From Parabacteroides chongii (lineage in GTDB: Bacteria > Bacteroidota > Bacteroidia > Bacteroidales > Tannerellaceae), in NCBI RefSeq assembly GCF_029581355.1, contig NZ_CP120849.1, positions 528,501-592,500 on the forward strand: a stretch of 64,000 bases of DNA, read 5' to 3'. The notes under the pieces were generated by a model. It made no database searches. It saw nothing but the letters and a program-made list of their open reading frames with translations, and was not told the DNA's origin. Made by a program: the position numbers and the translations under genes. This document shows positions 62,565 through 64,000 of the stretch, piece by piece (position 1 is the first letter of the stretch; every line of letters begins with the position of its first letter).

Positions 62565-64000
62565 TTACTGAACAATTGCTTTAACAGCAGCTTCTCCTTC
62601 CACGCTGATAATGATAATTCCTTGCGGAGCAGGGATTGTCACATTATCGGAAGCAATAGCCTGTTTAGCAAGAGGCTGACCTAATACGTTCGTGATAGAA
62701 ACAACCTTTCCGGCTGCATTTTGGATCGTTACGGAAGACTTACCGGCAACAATACGGATTTCCGATGCAGAGATCTCATCGTTAGACGTTGCAAAATCAT
62801 CCGTTTCTTCCAGATTGAATATCTGAGACTGGTTGATAAGTTCTTTCATCTTATCGTCATCATCCTGGTGATTGCCGTTATCGACTTCGTATTCTGCCAA
62901 TACTGGAACTCCGTTGTGGATCTTCACCCATGCACCCTTGAAGGATGCTACCTGTGATACACCTTCCTTATTAGATTCCAATAAGAAATCTTTATGGTCA
63001 TCATCCGTGTAACGCAGAGAGAATGCATAGTTTTTGTGCAAGCCTGTCAGGTCTTTCTTTTCGAACTTGCTGGCATCATTCAGGTCGCGAGGATCAAGAA
63101 CACCGTCTTTATTCTTCAGATCAGCCAACTTCAGACCGTTCTTCAGGATATACAGATATTCATTTTCTCCTTCTACCTGGTGAACACCTTCTACGAATCC
63201 AAGGCGAGTGTAAGACTGCCATTTGTAAACGTCAGGATTGTTCAACATATTAGTTCCGCCCTGAACAGAGTCAGTCAGGTTGATCAGGAAGCTGCCTGCC
63301 AAATAACCGTTATAATCGCCTTCATGCTCACAGCCCGGATTGTATCCGTGTGCGTCACACCATTTTCCGTCTTTCACAGAATCCGGACGTACAACAAACA
63401 GATACTGAGGCATACGGTCTGTAGAACTTACCACGTAATCAGCATACAGAGCGGTTGTTTTACCGTCACCGATCGGTTTGATCTTTTCAGCAGTCATACC
63501 CAGGTAACCGAAGCCCTTAACAACTTGCGGAGCATTGCTCTGGTTGTTAGTATCTTCGAACAGATATTCAGAACCTGTTCCTCTTCCACGGAAGATATTG
63601 ACACTCTTACCTTCTTCACCCAAATCCATATATAACGGACGGTTGTCAGTGATCACTGCAAAAGCAGACGAACGATCTTCCGGCTCCTTATCCAGTTTTG
63701 TAATGCTCAGTCTGCCGACACCATCTATACAATGAGCTTGTCTCCAGCCATTGAATGCATAAGAATATTTCGGGATGTAGCATTCTTCGCACTCATCACA
63801 GTCTTCATCACCCGGATCCGGAGTATTACGTAAGCGTATACTGCTAGGAAGGACAGGATTTGGATCAGGACATTCATTACAATCGTTCACCTTATTATTA
63901 AAGATATCAATCAAGATATAACATTTTTCATCTTCTTTGCGCTGGTCGGCTTTCAGATAGAACACACCTAACTTGCCTTTACCAGCTTCAATATCATCGC
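62565..64000 (-). CDS. Large secreted protein with DUF6383-type C-terminal domain, 5' end outside window
   Basis: At least 478 residues; the frame stays open to the window edge, so the start lies beyond. The body has Asp/Cys-rich segments (NDCNECPDPNP; DEDCDECEECY) and repeats of a beta-type fold. The last about 80 residues form the DUF6383-type domain: SEIRIVAGKSSVTIQNAAGK, VVSITNVLGQPLAKQAI and a final EAAVKAIVQ, shaped like the sorting domains of secreted proteins. Function unknown. A broken copy of this domain is at 36584-36745. Confidence 0.8.
   Translation of the reverse strand, partial: DDIEAGKGKLGVFYLKADQRKEDEKCYILIDIFNNKVNDCNECPDPNPVLPSSIRLRNTPDPGDEDCDECEECYIPKYSYAFNGWRQAHCIDGVGRLSITKLDKEPEDRSSAFAVITDNRPLYMDLGEEGKSVNIFRGRGTGSEYLFEDTNNQSNAPQVVKGFGYLGMTAEKIKPIGDGKTTALYADYVVSSTDRMPQYLFVVRPDSVKDGKWCDAHGYNPGCEHEGDYNGYLAGSFLINLTDSVQGGTNMLNNPDVYKWQSYTRLGFVEGVHQVEGENEYLYILKNGLKLADLKNKDGVLDPRDLNDASKFEKKDLTGLHKNYAFSLRYTDDDHKDFLLESNKEGVSQVASFKGAWVKIHNGVPVLAEYEVDNGNHQDDDDKMKELINQSQIFNLEETDDFATSNDEISASEIRIVAGKSSVTIQNAAGKVVSITNVLGQPLAKQAIASDNVTIPAPQGIIIISVEGEAAVKAIVQ

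Noticed and set aside
1..64000. tRNA or rRNA genes
   Set aside because: No cloverleaf with a CCA-type end and no rRNA-like conserved stretch was recognised in the intergenic regions; a covariance-model scan would settle this.

Overview
The window is chromosomal DNA from a gut Bacteroidales bacterium, most likely a Parabacteroides. The evidence is SusC/SusD proteins, FecI/FecR-type regulation, the Bacteroidetes -7 promoter motif TAnnTTTG in front of many genes, DUF3822, DUF4924 and HU-HIG family proteins, and an intact plus a decayed gene carrying a DUF6383-type C-terminal domain, a family I associate with Parabacteroides. No rRNA, tRNA, CRISPR array, transposase or phage gene was seen.

Positions 1-8850: the start of a susD gene, a SusC receptor with a sigma-factor-signalling (STN) domain, its FecR anti-sigma factor, a divergent ECF sigma factor, then a separate outer-membrane beta-barrel gene. 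Positions 8979-24276: mostly housekeeping genes (Gfo/Idh/MocA oxidoreductase, rhomboid protease, cardiolipin synthase, RsmD, a RecD-like helicase, RsmI, a HAD phosphatase, release factor 3, RfbD, a short Mur-ligase-like protein, an MBL-fold hydrolase). Positions 24400-35868: a GH20 hexosaminidase, an S9 peptidase, AhpC/AhpF, a CDF metal exporter and pyruvate formate-lyase with its activase.

Positions 36000-38200 are the most unusual non-coding stretch. A higBA toxin-antitoxin remnant collapsed by deletions lies beside a remnant of a DUF6383 C-terminus. An HU-HIG gene is flanked by two paralogous small RNA units. Each unit has the same promoter architecture, the same 16-nt block near its 5' end, an internal hairpin with a shared loop but different stem sequence, and a terminator hairpin with a shared loop. 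The HU mRNA itself seems to begin with a 29-bp perfect hairpin.

Positions 38213-49451: an apparent iron/heme operon (porin, imelysin, di-heme oxidoreductase, second porin, cytochrome c-like lipoprotein) runs straight into a three-gene cassette: a chorismatase/Rid-like enzyme, a hemerythrin-like di-iron protein and a LuxR-type regulator with a receiver that lacks its phospho-acceptor Asp. The whole cassette is then repeated as a diverged second copy with its own promoters. This duplicated cassette is the best candidate for an undescribed system.

Positions 49452-54106: a broken polysaccharide utilisation locus, with a SusD C-terminal remnant, an intact sulfatase, an intact GH3 enzyme and an AraC-type C-terminal remnant. 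Positions 54216-64000: a DUF3575/DUF3868 fimbria-accessory-like pair without a visible fimbrillin gene, a nitronate-monooxygenase-like enzyme, PstS and a phosphate-type porin separated by a DinJ/YafQ-type toxin-antitoxin pair, a second GH20 enzyme, and a large secreted DUF6383-type protein cut by the window end. All identifications are by reading the sequence; no database search was run.
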